From: Chitinophagaceae bacterium
Lineage (GTDB): Bacteria; Bacteroidota; Bacteroidia; Chitinophagales; Chitinophagaceae
DNA length: 26,652 bases
Assembly (NCBI GenBank): GCA_016720565.1
Contig: JADKKJ010000002.1
Coordinates: 1 to 26,652, forward strand
Direction: 5' to 3'
Of the stretch, positions 1 through 7,726 are shown piece after piece. The notes below the pieces were generated by a model. That model saw only the letters and a program-made list of their open reading frames with translations. It made no database searches and was not told the DNA's origin. The stretch's first letter is position 1. Each line of letters starts with the position of its first letter. Both the position numbers and the translations under genes were made by a program.

Positions 1-134
1 ATAATGCTACGGGCATGTATTTACTGCGCCTGAAGACCGCGGCCAATTTTTATAACCTGCAACAGGTGCATATGGTAGAGAACCTTGACTTTCAGGAACA
101 AACCCTGCTTTCCCAGGATAAGAAAAAAAATTGA
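1..134 (+). CDS. mreC: MreC, C-terminal end (partial)
   Basis: The window opens inside a coding frame (codons begin at position 3) that ends at TGA 132-134. The last ~43 residues contain a short beta-rich stretch (GMYLLRLKTAANFYNLQQV) followed by a polar lysine-rich tail ending in KKKN. MreC is the periplasmic scaffold of the rod-shape elongation complex. The call rests on this C-terminal pattern and on position: mreD, mrdA and rodA follow directly on the same strand, the usual order in Bacteroidota. The start lies outside the window. On sequence alone the fragment would be hard to name. Confidence 0.7.
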   Translation, partial: NATGMYLLRLKTAANFYNLQQVHMVENLDFQEQTLLSQDKKKN

Positions 135-153
135 GGAACCTAAAAACGGGCCG

Positions 154-681
154 ATGAGCGATCTCCTCAGAAATATTGTGCGTTTCGTATTCTTTTATCC
201 TGCTGCAGGTCTATGTACTGAATAAGGTGCCGCATCTTCACAAGTATATCACTCCTTATATATATTATCTTTTCATACTCTGGCTTCCTTTGGTATTTCC
301 AGGCAATGGTTGCTCTTGATTGGGTTTCTCACCGGTCTCACGCTGGATTATTTTATGATGACGCCCGGCTTGCATGCGGCGGCCAGTTTGCTAGTGGCCT
401 ATGGGAGGCCATTTCTGATCAGATCCTTACTCCCCGCGACAGTAGTGACTTTAATTACAGGGAGCCTTCGCCGCAGGTACGCAATGGACCCCTTACGCGA
501 TTTACGTGCTGATCCTTACCCTGCTTCATCACGGCTATATGGTTTCCTTGAATGGCTGAGCTTCGGAAGTTTCCCGGATTTCCTGATCAAGATCGTTTCT
601 ACAACTGGCATCAGCTTATTGCTGGTAGTGACCATGGAATTATTGTTTCCAAAATTGAAGTTCCGAACCAATACAGCCTGA
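154..681 (+). CDS. mreD: MreD rod-shape-determining membrane protein (multiple frameshifts)
   Basis: Reading begins at ATG 154 (MSDLLRNIVRFVF), 19 bp after the mreC stop, and ends at TGA 679-681. No single frame is open. Switching frames near 200, 300, 425, 480 and 548 gives about 175 residues, normal for MreD, with several hydrophobic segments (FILLQVYVLNK; LLLIGFLTGLTLDYFMM; a C-terminal TTGISLLLVVTMELLFP). A short 'TPRD' loop after a predicted helix is typical of Bacteroidota MreD as I recall it. MreD is an inner-membrane partner of MreC and the RodA-PBP2 synthase. Five indels within 530 bp, none removing conserved sequence, point to sequencing error rather than mutation, but this cannot be proved here. 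Confidence 0.75.
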
Positions 682-728
682 TCATTCTACTTATTCACTA
701 TTCACAAATATTTCTAAATTCCTTCAAA

Positions 729-736
729 TAGATTTG
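729..736 (+). promoter_or_regulatory. Candidate -7 box (TAnnTTTG) before mrdA
   Basis: TAGATTTG matches the Bacteroidota housekeeping -7 consensus TAnnTTTG and lies in the gap between mreD and mrdA, about 64 bp before the chosen mrdA ATG at 800. No convincing -33 TTG is visible. It could give mrdA-rodA a promoter of their own in addition to read-through from mreCD. Confidence 0.35.
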
Positions 737-799
737 GAGGCATTGATGCCTAATTCGAAATTTGTCCTCGATCTCCTAAAACGGTCCCCTCCCACATCC

Positions 800-2916
800 A
801 TGTCTGTTTTCAACCAATCAAAAGCCGTATCATACGCCTCCTGTTCCTGGTTGCGTTCATTATTATCATCGGACAACTATTTTACCTCCAGATATTCTCC
901 GGGAAATACCAGCGTCTTGCCGATGAGAATGCCATATTAAAAAACGGTTTATCCTCCCGCGGACTGGTACTTGACCGTAAAAGGCAGGCGGTAGTAACTA
1001 ACACGCTGGCTTACGACCTGATGGTAACCCCTTCCAAACCAAGAGAATGGATACCGCTTTTTCTGCAGGCTGATGGAGATCGATACTGCCGAATTCAAGA
1101 AGCGGATCATCACGGCTATCACAAAGAACAGTTCACAGAAACCCTCTGTTTTTGAAGCATCACTTCCGGCGCAGAAATATGCCCGGATACAGGAAAACCT
1201 CTGGCGCTTTCAGAATGCATTTTATATCCAGGAAAGACCCATTCGTTCTTATCCATTTGATGCAGGCGCCAATATTGTAGGCTACCTTGGAGAGGTAGAT
1301 ACCAATTATCTGAAAAGACATAGCGAGGATGGTTATGTAAGTGGCGACTATGCGGGTATGACCGGACTGGAATTCAGCTATGAAAAAAGCATTGATGGGC
1401 GAAAGAGGTACGCAATATCTCATCAAAGATAATTTCAGTCGCATACAGGGATCTTATGAAAATGGATCATTGGATATATCAGGGCTGGTTCTAATTTATA
1501 TACAGCGCTTGACATCACTTTGCAGCAGTTTGGTGAAACACTGATGAAGGATAAAGTGGGTTCCATTGTGGCAATCGATCCAAAGACCGGCGGTATCATT
1601 TGCATGGTGAGCAGTCCTACCTATAACCCCGGCTACCTTACCGGTTCGGAGAGAAGAAAACATTTTTCTGAGTTGTATTCAGATCCCCGCAAACCATTGC
1701 TGAACCGCGCGGTGAATGCGAGTTATTCTCCGGGTTCAACTTTTAAAACACTACAGGCCCTGGTGGGATTGCATGAAGGAGTGATCGGCACCAGCACCAC
1801 ATTCAGTTGTTCAGGCGCTTTTTATGGTTGCGGAAACGGAAAGCCTACGAAATGCCTGATCCGGGAACGTTTTATCTGAAGACCGCCATCACCCATTCCT
1901 GTAATACCTATTTCGCCAACGTGATGCAACGTGGATCAATAATCCAAAATATCCTTCCATGGACAGCAGCCTGCGTTCATAGGACCGGTATATGTATGCA
2001 TTCGGACTTGGACATAAACTGGGCGTGGATGTGCCTACTGAAAGAAGCGGTAATATTCCCTACCCCTGAATATTTCAATAACCCCAAAGATTTGGACCCG
2101 GCCACTGGAATTTTTGCAGTTTCCGTTCTGTGAGCATCGGCCAGGAGAGGTAAATGCGACGCCCTTACAGGTGGCCAATGAGATGGCTGATATAGCCAAC
2201 AAAGGCTGGTATATCATTCCGCATATTGTAGACTCTATAGAAGGTAGGATAAATTCTGCTTGCTTGAAAATATAAGAAGAAGCTGGTGCCTATTGATATA
2301 CCCAAACAGCATTTTTGAGGCGGTGCATGATGGTATGCAGGGTGTAATGGAAAGTGGAACCGGCCGGGGCGCACAGTGTCTGGTATAACCGTTTGCGGAA
2401 AGACCGGTACAGTAGAGAACTATGCGGTGATCAAAGGGGAATTAGTAAAACAACCTAACCACTCTTTCTTTGCCGCCTTTGCTCCCCGTGAAATCCAAAG
2501 ATCGCCATCATGTGTGTGGTAGAGAACAGCGGTCGCTTTGGTGGTACCTATGCCGCACCTATCACAATCCTGATGCTCGATCAATATTTGAATGATACGA
2601 TCGCAACGAACCGCCTGCCACTGGTTGAAAGAATGTCCAACACCAACCTGATCCCGCCATTGATGATGGTGGAGATGAGGAAAATGGACTCCCTGAAGAA
2701 AAGCAGGCAGAAGGCCATTGAACTGCAGATTGAATTGAATAATATAAAAGACACCTTCAATCGGATGATAATCCTTCGCAGGAAGAAGTAAGGGAAGGAA
2801 AGACCGGCAAGCCGGTGAAAGATTCCGGTGATAAGAAAAAAGTGGACAGGCCTGCTATAAATCTTCCGGATAATAAAAAGAATTACAAGAACACAGATCC
2901 AAAAAGCCGCGCATGA
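800..2916 (+). CDS. mrdA: Penicillin-binding protein 2, elongation transpeptidase (multiple frameshifts)
   Basis: The start ATG 800 gives MSVFNQSK, then after one frame switch a single N-terminal membrane anchor (LLFLVAFIIIIGQLFYLQIF), as in class B PBPs. Frame-switched reading gives about 700 residues, the usual size. All three transpeptidase motifs are present: SxxK as SPGSTFK (nt 1727-1747, nucleophile Ser in STFK), SxN as SCN (nt 1897-1905) and KTG (nt 2400-2408). The dimerisation-domain pattern GxxxAYDLMVTPS and the 'IVGYLGEVD' stretch fit PBP2. Frame breaks lie near 827, 1055, 1400, 1485, 1850, 1950, 2130, 2250, 2380 and 2760. The acidic/lysine-rich tail runs to TGA 2914-2916, overlapping the rodA ATG (ATGA). 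The enzyme cross-links peptidoglycan with RodA during elongation. Confidence 0.85.
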
Positions 2917-4253
2917 CACAACGTGATCCTGCTATATCGAAAGGGGTAGACTGGAGCCTGGTCTGGATCTATTTTTACTGGTGGCCATTGGTATTAGCAG
3001 CCATCTTCGCTGCCACCTATAAGGAGGATCCCATACTTCAAAGCTTCCTGAGATTCAAAACAGATTATAGCAAGCAATTTTTTTTTTTCTTGCAGGACTG
3101 GTGATCGCCTTGTTCATTTTGCTTACCGACAGTAAATTCTTCCCTGCTACTGCCAACCTGGGATATGTTATGGGGATTTTCATGTTATTGCTGGTATTTC
3201 CATTCCATTCCAATATCAAGGGAACAGAATCGATCATTAAACTAGGTGCTTTTAATTTTCAGCCGGCGGAGTTCTGTAAGATCTTCGTTGCCATGGCCTG
3301 GCCAAATATTTATCGCGACCGGATACGAATTTTACCAAGACGAGATCGCAGTTCATTGCTGCGGCCATATCATTATTTCCGGCTGTGCTGGCCCTGATGC
3401 AGAATGAGACCGGACTTGCCCTGGTCTATTTTTCCTTTTTTATTGTGATGTACCGCGAAGGACTTCCAGCCGGTGTACTTCTTATTGGTTTCGCATTGGC
3501 AGCACTGATGATCGCTTCTATCCTGATGGCGCCGAATACCCTTGCTATCATTATTACGGCCATTGCACTGTTATTCCTTTACCTGCAAAGAAGAATGGTA
3601 AGGAAGAAAAAAGGAGTAGTGATGACGGTGATCCTGATCTGGGCACTCTGTGTGGGGATACAACGGTTCGCAGTACCCTATGTATTTGGACATGTATTAC
3701 AGAAACACCAGGTGGAAAGGATCTATGATCTTTTTGGTAAGGATAATCCTTATGCTGAAGGTCCGTCGCTGACAGAGCAGGAAAAAGAAGATGCAAAAAA
3801 GAAAAAAGAAAGCAGCACCAGTTATAATGTAAGACAATCCAAGATCGCAATTGGCAGCGGTGGCTTCTGGGGTAAAGGAGTTTTAAAAGCTACCCAGACC
3901 AGGTATGATTTTTTGCCGGAACAAAGGACCGATTTTATTTTTTGCACAGTTGGGGAAGGATTCGGCTTCCTGGGCAGTTTTATCTTGCTGGGACTTTACC
4001 TGGTTTTGTTATTCCGAATAGTCACTATTGCGGAAAGGCAGAGAAGCGTTTTCAGCAGGACCTATGCTTATGGTGTTGCAAGCGTATTCTTCTTTCATAT
4101 TTTGATCAATATTTCCATGACCGTGGGATTGGCGCCAGTTATTGGTATTCCACTTCCATTCATTAGTTATGGCGGCACTTCGCTTATCACTTTTACGATC
4201 ATGCTTTTGCGTTGATAAGACTGGATGCAGACAGGCAAATGGTGCTGAGATAG
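2913..4253 (+). CDS. rodA: RodA peptidoglycan glycosyltransferase, SEDS family (frameshifted)
   Basis: ATG 2913 overlaps the mrdA stop. Conserved SEDS stretches are clear: 'LGAFNFQPAEFCKI' (nt ~3240), 'MQNETGLALVYFSFF' (the Asp of the usual 'QPDLG' region is Glu here), 'GSGGFWGKGVLKATQT', 'LPEQRTDFIFCTVGEGFGFLG' and the C-terminal 'GIPLPFISYGGTS'. Hydrophobic segments span the whole protein, with a charged cytoplasmic/periplasmic insert rich in Lys and Glu near nt 3760-3830. Indels occur near 2975-3000, in an 11-T run at 3078-3088, near 3296 and near 4205. After the last, the frame ends in IRLDADRQMVLR and TAG 4251-4253, the normal RodA end. Repaired length is about 446 residues. It polymerises lipid II in partnership with PBP2. 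Confidence 0.88.
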
Positions 4254-4267
4254 GATGAGGTTCTCTG

Positions 4268-4309
4268 GGTTCAGGGTTTAAGGTTCAGGGTTCAAGGTTC
4301 AGGGTTCAA
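4268..4309. repeat. Three 14-bp tandem units (GGTTCAGGGTTYAA)
   Basis: Units at 4268-4281, 4282-4295 and 4296-4309 follow GGTTCAGGGTTYAA, with only T/C variation at one site, and a degenerate fourth (GAGTTCGGGTT) follows. Each unit is itself two near-identical heptamers. The array fills the gap between rodA and the broken MBL-fold gene. Confidence 0.8.
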
Positions 4310-4344
4310 GAGTTCGGGTTAATAATAAATAATTAGTCTCCCAA

Positions 4345-4691
4345 GTGAAGATAATTCCATTATCAGAAGGAAGTTTTACCATAGATAAGTCAAAGCAGTT
4401 TGTGCCTTTTGATGAGAAGGAGCATGCACTTGAGGAAAGGCCTGTGGGAAGTTTGCTGGTAGAGATCCAGCCTTTCCTGGTCATTACTCAAGGGATATTA
4501 TTTTTGAGACCGTTTTCTTTGGTGGAGATGAAGCACCTCAGTTACAGCAAATGAAACATCGTTTTGTGGCCAAATATGATGCAGATGGAAGAAAGGCCAT
4601 GGAATACCGTAAACAATGGTGGGAAGAAGGAAGGGAACAGGGATGGAAATTCCTGTTCTACCATGATATCAAATCTCCGGTCTGGGGTTAA
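4345..4691 (+). pseudogene. MBL-fold metallo-hydrolase remnant with large internal deletion
   Basis: GTG 4345 starts an N-terminal piece (KIIPLSEGSFTIDKSKQF ... GSLLVEIQPFLVITQ, ~49 residues). Immediately afterwards a second frame gives the C-terminal piece RDIIFETVFFGGDEAPQLQQ ... FYHDIKSPVWG, stop TAA 4689-4691. In the family I recognise, these two ends flank a central region of roughly 170-180 residues that carries the HxHxDH zinc motif and further metal ligands; here they are directly joined near nt 4490. The product cannot be catalytic. It is either a true deletion or a collapsed read or assembly. Its stop overlaps the convergent stop of the Spy-like gene. Confidence 0.65.
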
Positions 4692-5122
4692 TCTACAATT
4701 ATACTGCGGTCCTTCCTGATAGGACGGTCAAAGCGGTCCCGGCGGTTCTCTTTCAGTATCCGAACGGCTTCCTGCCGGAATTCATCTTCATACTTGAATA
4801 CTTTATTGGCCCTTTGCTCGTCCATTACCTGGCGGAACTCGGTGCGGTAATGAAGGCGAAGCTCAATGATCTTCTGCTGAAGGATCAGTCGGTCGCCACG
4901 ATAGCTGCGATGTGTTTGCGCGAACTCGCGGAAATATCTTACAAACAGGGGCGTGAATTTTTCCGCCTCATTGCGCGAGAGGCTGAGTTTATTCTGGATG
5001 TATTCCCTCATCCTTTCCTGGATCTTGCTTTCCTGAACAGGTTGTTCCTGTTCTTCCTGCGCGAACCCAGTTCCCGGAAGGAAACTCAGTAAAGTCAATA
5101 ATATGATCACAGCTTTTTTCAT
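4688..5122 (-). CDS. Spy/CpxP-like periplasmic protein ('sensor of ECF-type sigma factor')
   Basis: A 144-residue protein with a clear Sec signal peptide (KKAVIILLTLLSFLPGTGFAQ, cleavage near residue 22) followed by a charged all-helical body rich in Arg, Glu and Gln: 'IQERMREYIQNKLSLSRNEAEKFTPLFVRYFREF' then 'LRLHYRTEFRQVMDEQRANKVFKYEDEF'. This amphipathic two-helix pattern resembles Spy/CpxP-type chaperone or sensor proteins, and Bacteroidota members beside ECF sigma genes are often labelled sensors of ECF-type sigma factors. It starts 10 bp after the stop of the anti-sigma gene and closes the three-gene stress unit. Its stop overlaps the convergent MBL remnant. Function is inferred from context and composition. 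Confidence 0.65.
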   Translation of the reverse strand: MKKAVIILLTLLSFLPGTGFAQEEQEQPVQESKIQERMREYIQNKLSLSRNEAEKFTPLFVRYFREFAQTHRSYRGDRLILQQKIIELRLHYRTEFRQVMDEQRANKVFKYEDEFRQEAVRILKENRRDRFDRPIRKDRSIIVD

Positions 5123-5132
5123 TCCACCCTCA

Positions 5133-5864
5133 CTAATTGGTCATTAATACATCATTGATATCTTCTGTCTGCTCCTGGAAATCTTTCAATTCCGATTCAG
5201 GAATATCATGGAGCAGATCTCTTATTTCATTTGTTTTTATTTCCGTGCTGGTCTTAGCCTGTTCTTTTCCTGTCAATCCCGCATCTATGAAATCGATCAG
5301 GTTATCTTTTTGCGCATCATCCATCTTCTTCACATCGCGGAGAATTTCGCCATCGGAGCTTTATCGGTATTGCGGCCATTAAAATATAGAAACCCGATAA
5401 AATGAAAATACCGGCTATCATCGCGGCTGGGCCATACGGAACCAGCGCACCTGGAACAGGGAAACGATCTTAGTTTTTGATCGCGGCTGCAGGCTTTCAA
5501 AATAACCGGCAGGCACAGCGAAAGGACCTTTTTTATCAAGACTGCTCAGCATTGGTGATAGCTGGGCGATCTCTTCTGCGGCAGAAATGGGCGCATTCAT
5601 TTGCATCGGAGCTTCCAGGGAATCGAAGTAACCGGCAGGAACCGAATAAGGGTTCACCCCTTTCAGGGCTTTCAGAACCGGAGAAAGTGACCCGATCTCA
5701 TCGGAGGCGTTGGCTGCTTCGAGGGCTTTGATCCTTCTGAGAACCCCTTCAGCCAGGTTTTCGAAATAACCTGCAGGGACAGAAAAAACCTGTTCCCGGC
5801 CAGTTTCGGCCAGGCGGCTGTTCAGTTCAGCCAGTTCTTTCTGTATCAGGTTATTCTCGTTCAT
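5133..5864 (-). CDS. Single-pass anti-sigma-like protein with VPAGYF repeats (frameshifted)
   Basis: ATG 5864 opens a cytoplasmic region with three copies of a ~45-residue repeat ending in VPAGYF (residues 29-34, 75-80 and 117-122), each preceded by a pattern like 'I..LSP.L..L....PF.'. The frame then breaks near nt 5425. The next frame supplies a membrane segment (YGPAAMIAGIFILSGF), and further switches near 5395 and 5345 lead to a periplasmic tail 'EILRDVKKMDDAQKDNLIDFIDAG ... INDVLMTN', stop at 5133-5135. Repaired length is about 243 residues. Placement between an ECF sigma gene (54 bp upstream) and a Spy-like periplasmic protein suggests it is the membrane anti-sigma factor. It lacks an obvious zinc ZAS or FecR motif, so this is inference. 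The indels are probably sequence errors. Confidence 0.6.
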
Positions 5865-5917
5865 TTTCTTCAGCTCGGGGTTTTTACTTTAATTGGATGG
5901 TTCTCAGTTGACAAAGT

Positions 5918-6469
5918 TTAATGGTTCAATATATAGTCTTCTACTTTTTTAACAGCATGATGATAACTGGCTTTCAGGGCCCCCTCGCTGGTTTCCAACA
6001 CCCGCTCATTTGCTCGTAAGGCATTTCATCATAGTAGCGGAGACTAAACACATTCTTTGCTTTTCAGGAAGTTGCTGAATAGCCAATTGCAGTTTCCACT
6101 CCAGTTTCTGTGGATCAAAGTGCTTGTCGGCCTTGATCTTGTTTTCCAGTCCGCTTTCCAACTCCGAGAGTGAAACGGAGGCTCTTTTCTTCTGTTGCTC
6201 CAAAAAAGTAAGGCATTCATTGGTGGCCACCCGGTAAAGCCAGGTATAAAGCTGGCTGTCTTCCCGGAAGTTCTCCAGCCCATTCCAAACTCTTATTAAC
6301 ACATTCTGTAATACGTCATTTGCATCATCATGGTCAACCACCATGCGGCGAATATGCCAGTAAAGTTTCTCCTGGTATTTCCTGATTATGGAGGTATAGG
6401 CTTTTTCCCGCGTAGGCGGGTTACGGAACTCGCGAGCAATTCGCTATCACTGGTCAGGGTCAGGGACAT
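5918..6469 (-). CDS. ECF RNA polymerase sigma factor (frameshifted)
   Basis: ATG 6469 (MSLTLTSDSELLA) leads, after an indel near 6430, into sigma region 2: 'YTSIIRKYQEKLYWHIRRMVVDHDDANDVLQNVLIRVWNGLENFREDSQLYTWLYRVATNECLTFL', including the region 2.2 D-A-x-D-V-x-Q motif and the 2.4 WLYRIA-like helix. Region 4 follows as 'LQLAIQQLPEKQRMVFSLRYYDEMPYEQMSGVLETSEGALKASYHHAVKKVEDYI', recovered by frame switches near 6050 and 6000. Stop TAA is at 5918-5920. Repaired length is ~183 residues, typical of ECF factors. It heads a sigma / anti-sigma / Spy-like set transcribed leftward, suggesting an envelope-stress module. Confidence 0.85.
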
Positions 6470-6534
6470 TCAGGGGCTTTGTGGGGCTTTGACAGGAATT
6501 TAATCGGAACGTTTAAAGAGTAAATATACGAGGA

Positions 6535-6634
6535 AGTTGAGCTGTTGAGGAGTTGAGAGGTTGAGTGAAGATTAAAATAGTTTGAGTGTTCCCTCAACCA
6601 AGCCGAAGGCTCTCAACAGCTCAACCTATCAACT
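6535..6634. repeat. Word-like inverted-repeat element, copy A
   Basis: About 100 bp built from GTTGAG/CTCAAC words. Arms AGTTGAGCTGTTGAG (6535-6549) and CTCAACAGCTCAAC (6612-6625) are inverted copies, with the palindromic core TTGAGTGTTCCCTCAA and an AGCCGAAGGC block. Its first 34 bp (6535-6568) are the exact reverse complement of 7693-7726 in copy B. The TGA stop of the transketolase gene (6629-6631) lies within its right edge. Confidence 0.85.
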
Positions 6635-7588
6635 TTGTTTTCTTCCAATTGCTTTCTCCGCCGCTTCCACAATATCACTCACATCCATACCATATTTTTT
6701 CAGCAGTTGCGCGGGAGTGCCACTTTCGCCGAATGTATCTTTTGTTCCGATGTATTCGATGGGAATGGGGAAATGTCTGGATGCGCATTGCGCGATCATA
6801 TCGCCCATACCGCCAATGATATTATGTTCTTCTGCAGTTACCGCGCATTTAGTTTTCTTAATGGAGTTGATCACTGCTTCTTCATCCAGTGGCTTGATCG
6901 TATGTATATTGATCACTTCAACGCTATATCCTTTTTCTTCTAACTGCAGGCCGGCCTGAATGGCATTCCATACCAGGTGACCGCAGGCGAAAATGCTTAC
7001 ATCGGTTCCTTCAGAAAAATACTGGGCCTTTCCGATCACGAAATCTTCCGCTTTGGTGAAAATAGGCCAGGCTGGTCTTCCGAAACGCAGGTAAACAGGT
7101 CCCTGGTGATCTGCTATCGCAATAGTTGCTGCCTTGGTTTGTGCATAATCACAGGGAACGATCACGGTCATGCCCGGAAGCATTTTCATCAATCCAATAT
7201 CTTCCAGTATCTGGTGCGTTGCGCCGTCCTCACCCAGGGTAACCCCCGCATGCGAAGCGCAGATCTTTACATTTTTACCACTGTATGCGATCGATTGGCG
7301 GATCTGGTCATAAACCCGACCGGTAGAAAAATTGGCGAAGGTGGTGGTATAAGGGATCTTTCCTCCAATGGTAAGTCCTGCGGCTATACCCATCATATTT
7401 GCTTCCGCGATACCAACCTGTATAAAACGTTCAGGAAATTCTTTCATGAACTGGTTGAGCTTGAGTGAACCAGCCAGGTCTGCCGTTAAGGCCACTACAT
7501 TAGGGTTGGTCCTTCCCAGTTCTGCGATGCCATCACCAAAACCACTGCGGGTATCTTTATTGCCAGAGGAAACGATCTCTTTTAACAT
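6629..7588 (-). CDS. Transketolase, C-terminal subunit
   Basis: The chosen ATG is 7588 (MLKEIVSSGNKDTRSGFGDGI). A longer frame reaches back to 7696 but would run into the repeat element, so it is rejected. The 319-residue protein has the pyrimidine-binding and C-terminal transketolase domains only: 'TRSGFGDGIAELG', 'NVVALTADLAGS', 'RFIQVGIAEANMMGIAAGL' (with the glutamate that activates thiamine diphosphate), 'SHAGVTLGEDGATHQ', and a C-terminal 'DTFGESGTPAQLLKKYG'. The N-terminal ThDP-pyrophosphate subunit must come from a separate gene, not in this window. Together they transfer two-carbon units in the pentose phosphate pathway. A DXP-synthase-like or E1 beta role is less likely from the 'GESGTPxxLL' ending. 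Both sides carry inverted copies of the same repeat. Confidence 0.88.
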   Translation of the reverse strand: MLKEIVSSGNKDTRSGFGDGIAELGRTNPNVVALTADLAGSLKLNQFMKEFPERFIQVGIAEANMMGIAAGLTIGGKIPYTTTFANFSTGRVYDQIRQSIAYSGKNVKICASHAGVTLGEDGATHQILEDIGLMKMLPGMTVIVPCDYAQTKAATIAIADHQGPVYLRFGRPAWPIFTKAEDFVIGKAQYFSEGTDVSIFACGHLVWNAIQAGLQLEEKGYSVEVINIHTIKPLDEEAVINSIKKTKCAVTAEEHNIIGGMGDMIAQCASRHFPIPIEYIGTKDTFGESGTPAQLLKKYGMDVSDIVEAAEKAIGRKQS

Positions 7589-7627
7589 AGTTTGTAGATT
7601 GCTGCAAAGTAAAGGAAACTGAGGGAA

Positions 7628-7726
7628 AGTTGAGCTGTTGAGCTGTTGAGCGCCTTCGGCTGTTGAGTGAAAGCCCAAAATATTTTGAGTGTTCACTCAA
7701 CCTCTCAACTCCTCAACAGCTCAACT
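7628..7726. repeat. Word-like inverted-repeat element, copy B
   Basis: About 99 bp of GTTGAG/CTCAAC words. Left arm AGTTGAGCTGTTGAG (7628-7642) pairs with right arm CTCAACAGCTCAACT (7712-7726); the core TTGAGTGTTCACTCAA is a near-perfect palindrome with a 2-nt loop. A GCCTTCGGC block matches the GCCGAAGGC of copy A in reverse orientation. The galE stop TAG (7725-7727) sits at its right edge, so the element begins exactly where galE ends. Confidence 0.85.

Noticed and set aside
4261..4320. CRISPR-like tandem repeats
   Set aside because: Units are 14 bp and contiguous with no unique spacers, and no cas gene is nearby.
5133..5333. Independent 66-residue protein
   Set aside because: Frame switching joins it without loss to the VPAGYF-repeat protein through a membrane segment, so it is the C-terminal tail of that gene.
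6977..7468. 163-codon plus-strand open frame opposite the transketolase subunit
   Set aside because: No domain pattern, and the opposite strand encodes clear transketolase motifs over the whole span.
7589..7696. 36-residue N-terminal extension of the transketolase subunit
   Set aside because: Would translate part of the repeat element, and the family begins at MLKEIVSSGNKDTRSGFGDG.
6535..7726. Transposon with the transketolase gene as cargo
   Set aside because: No transposase and no evident target-site duplication; the elements align with gene 3' ends. Kept as a repeat finding instead.
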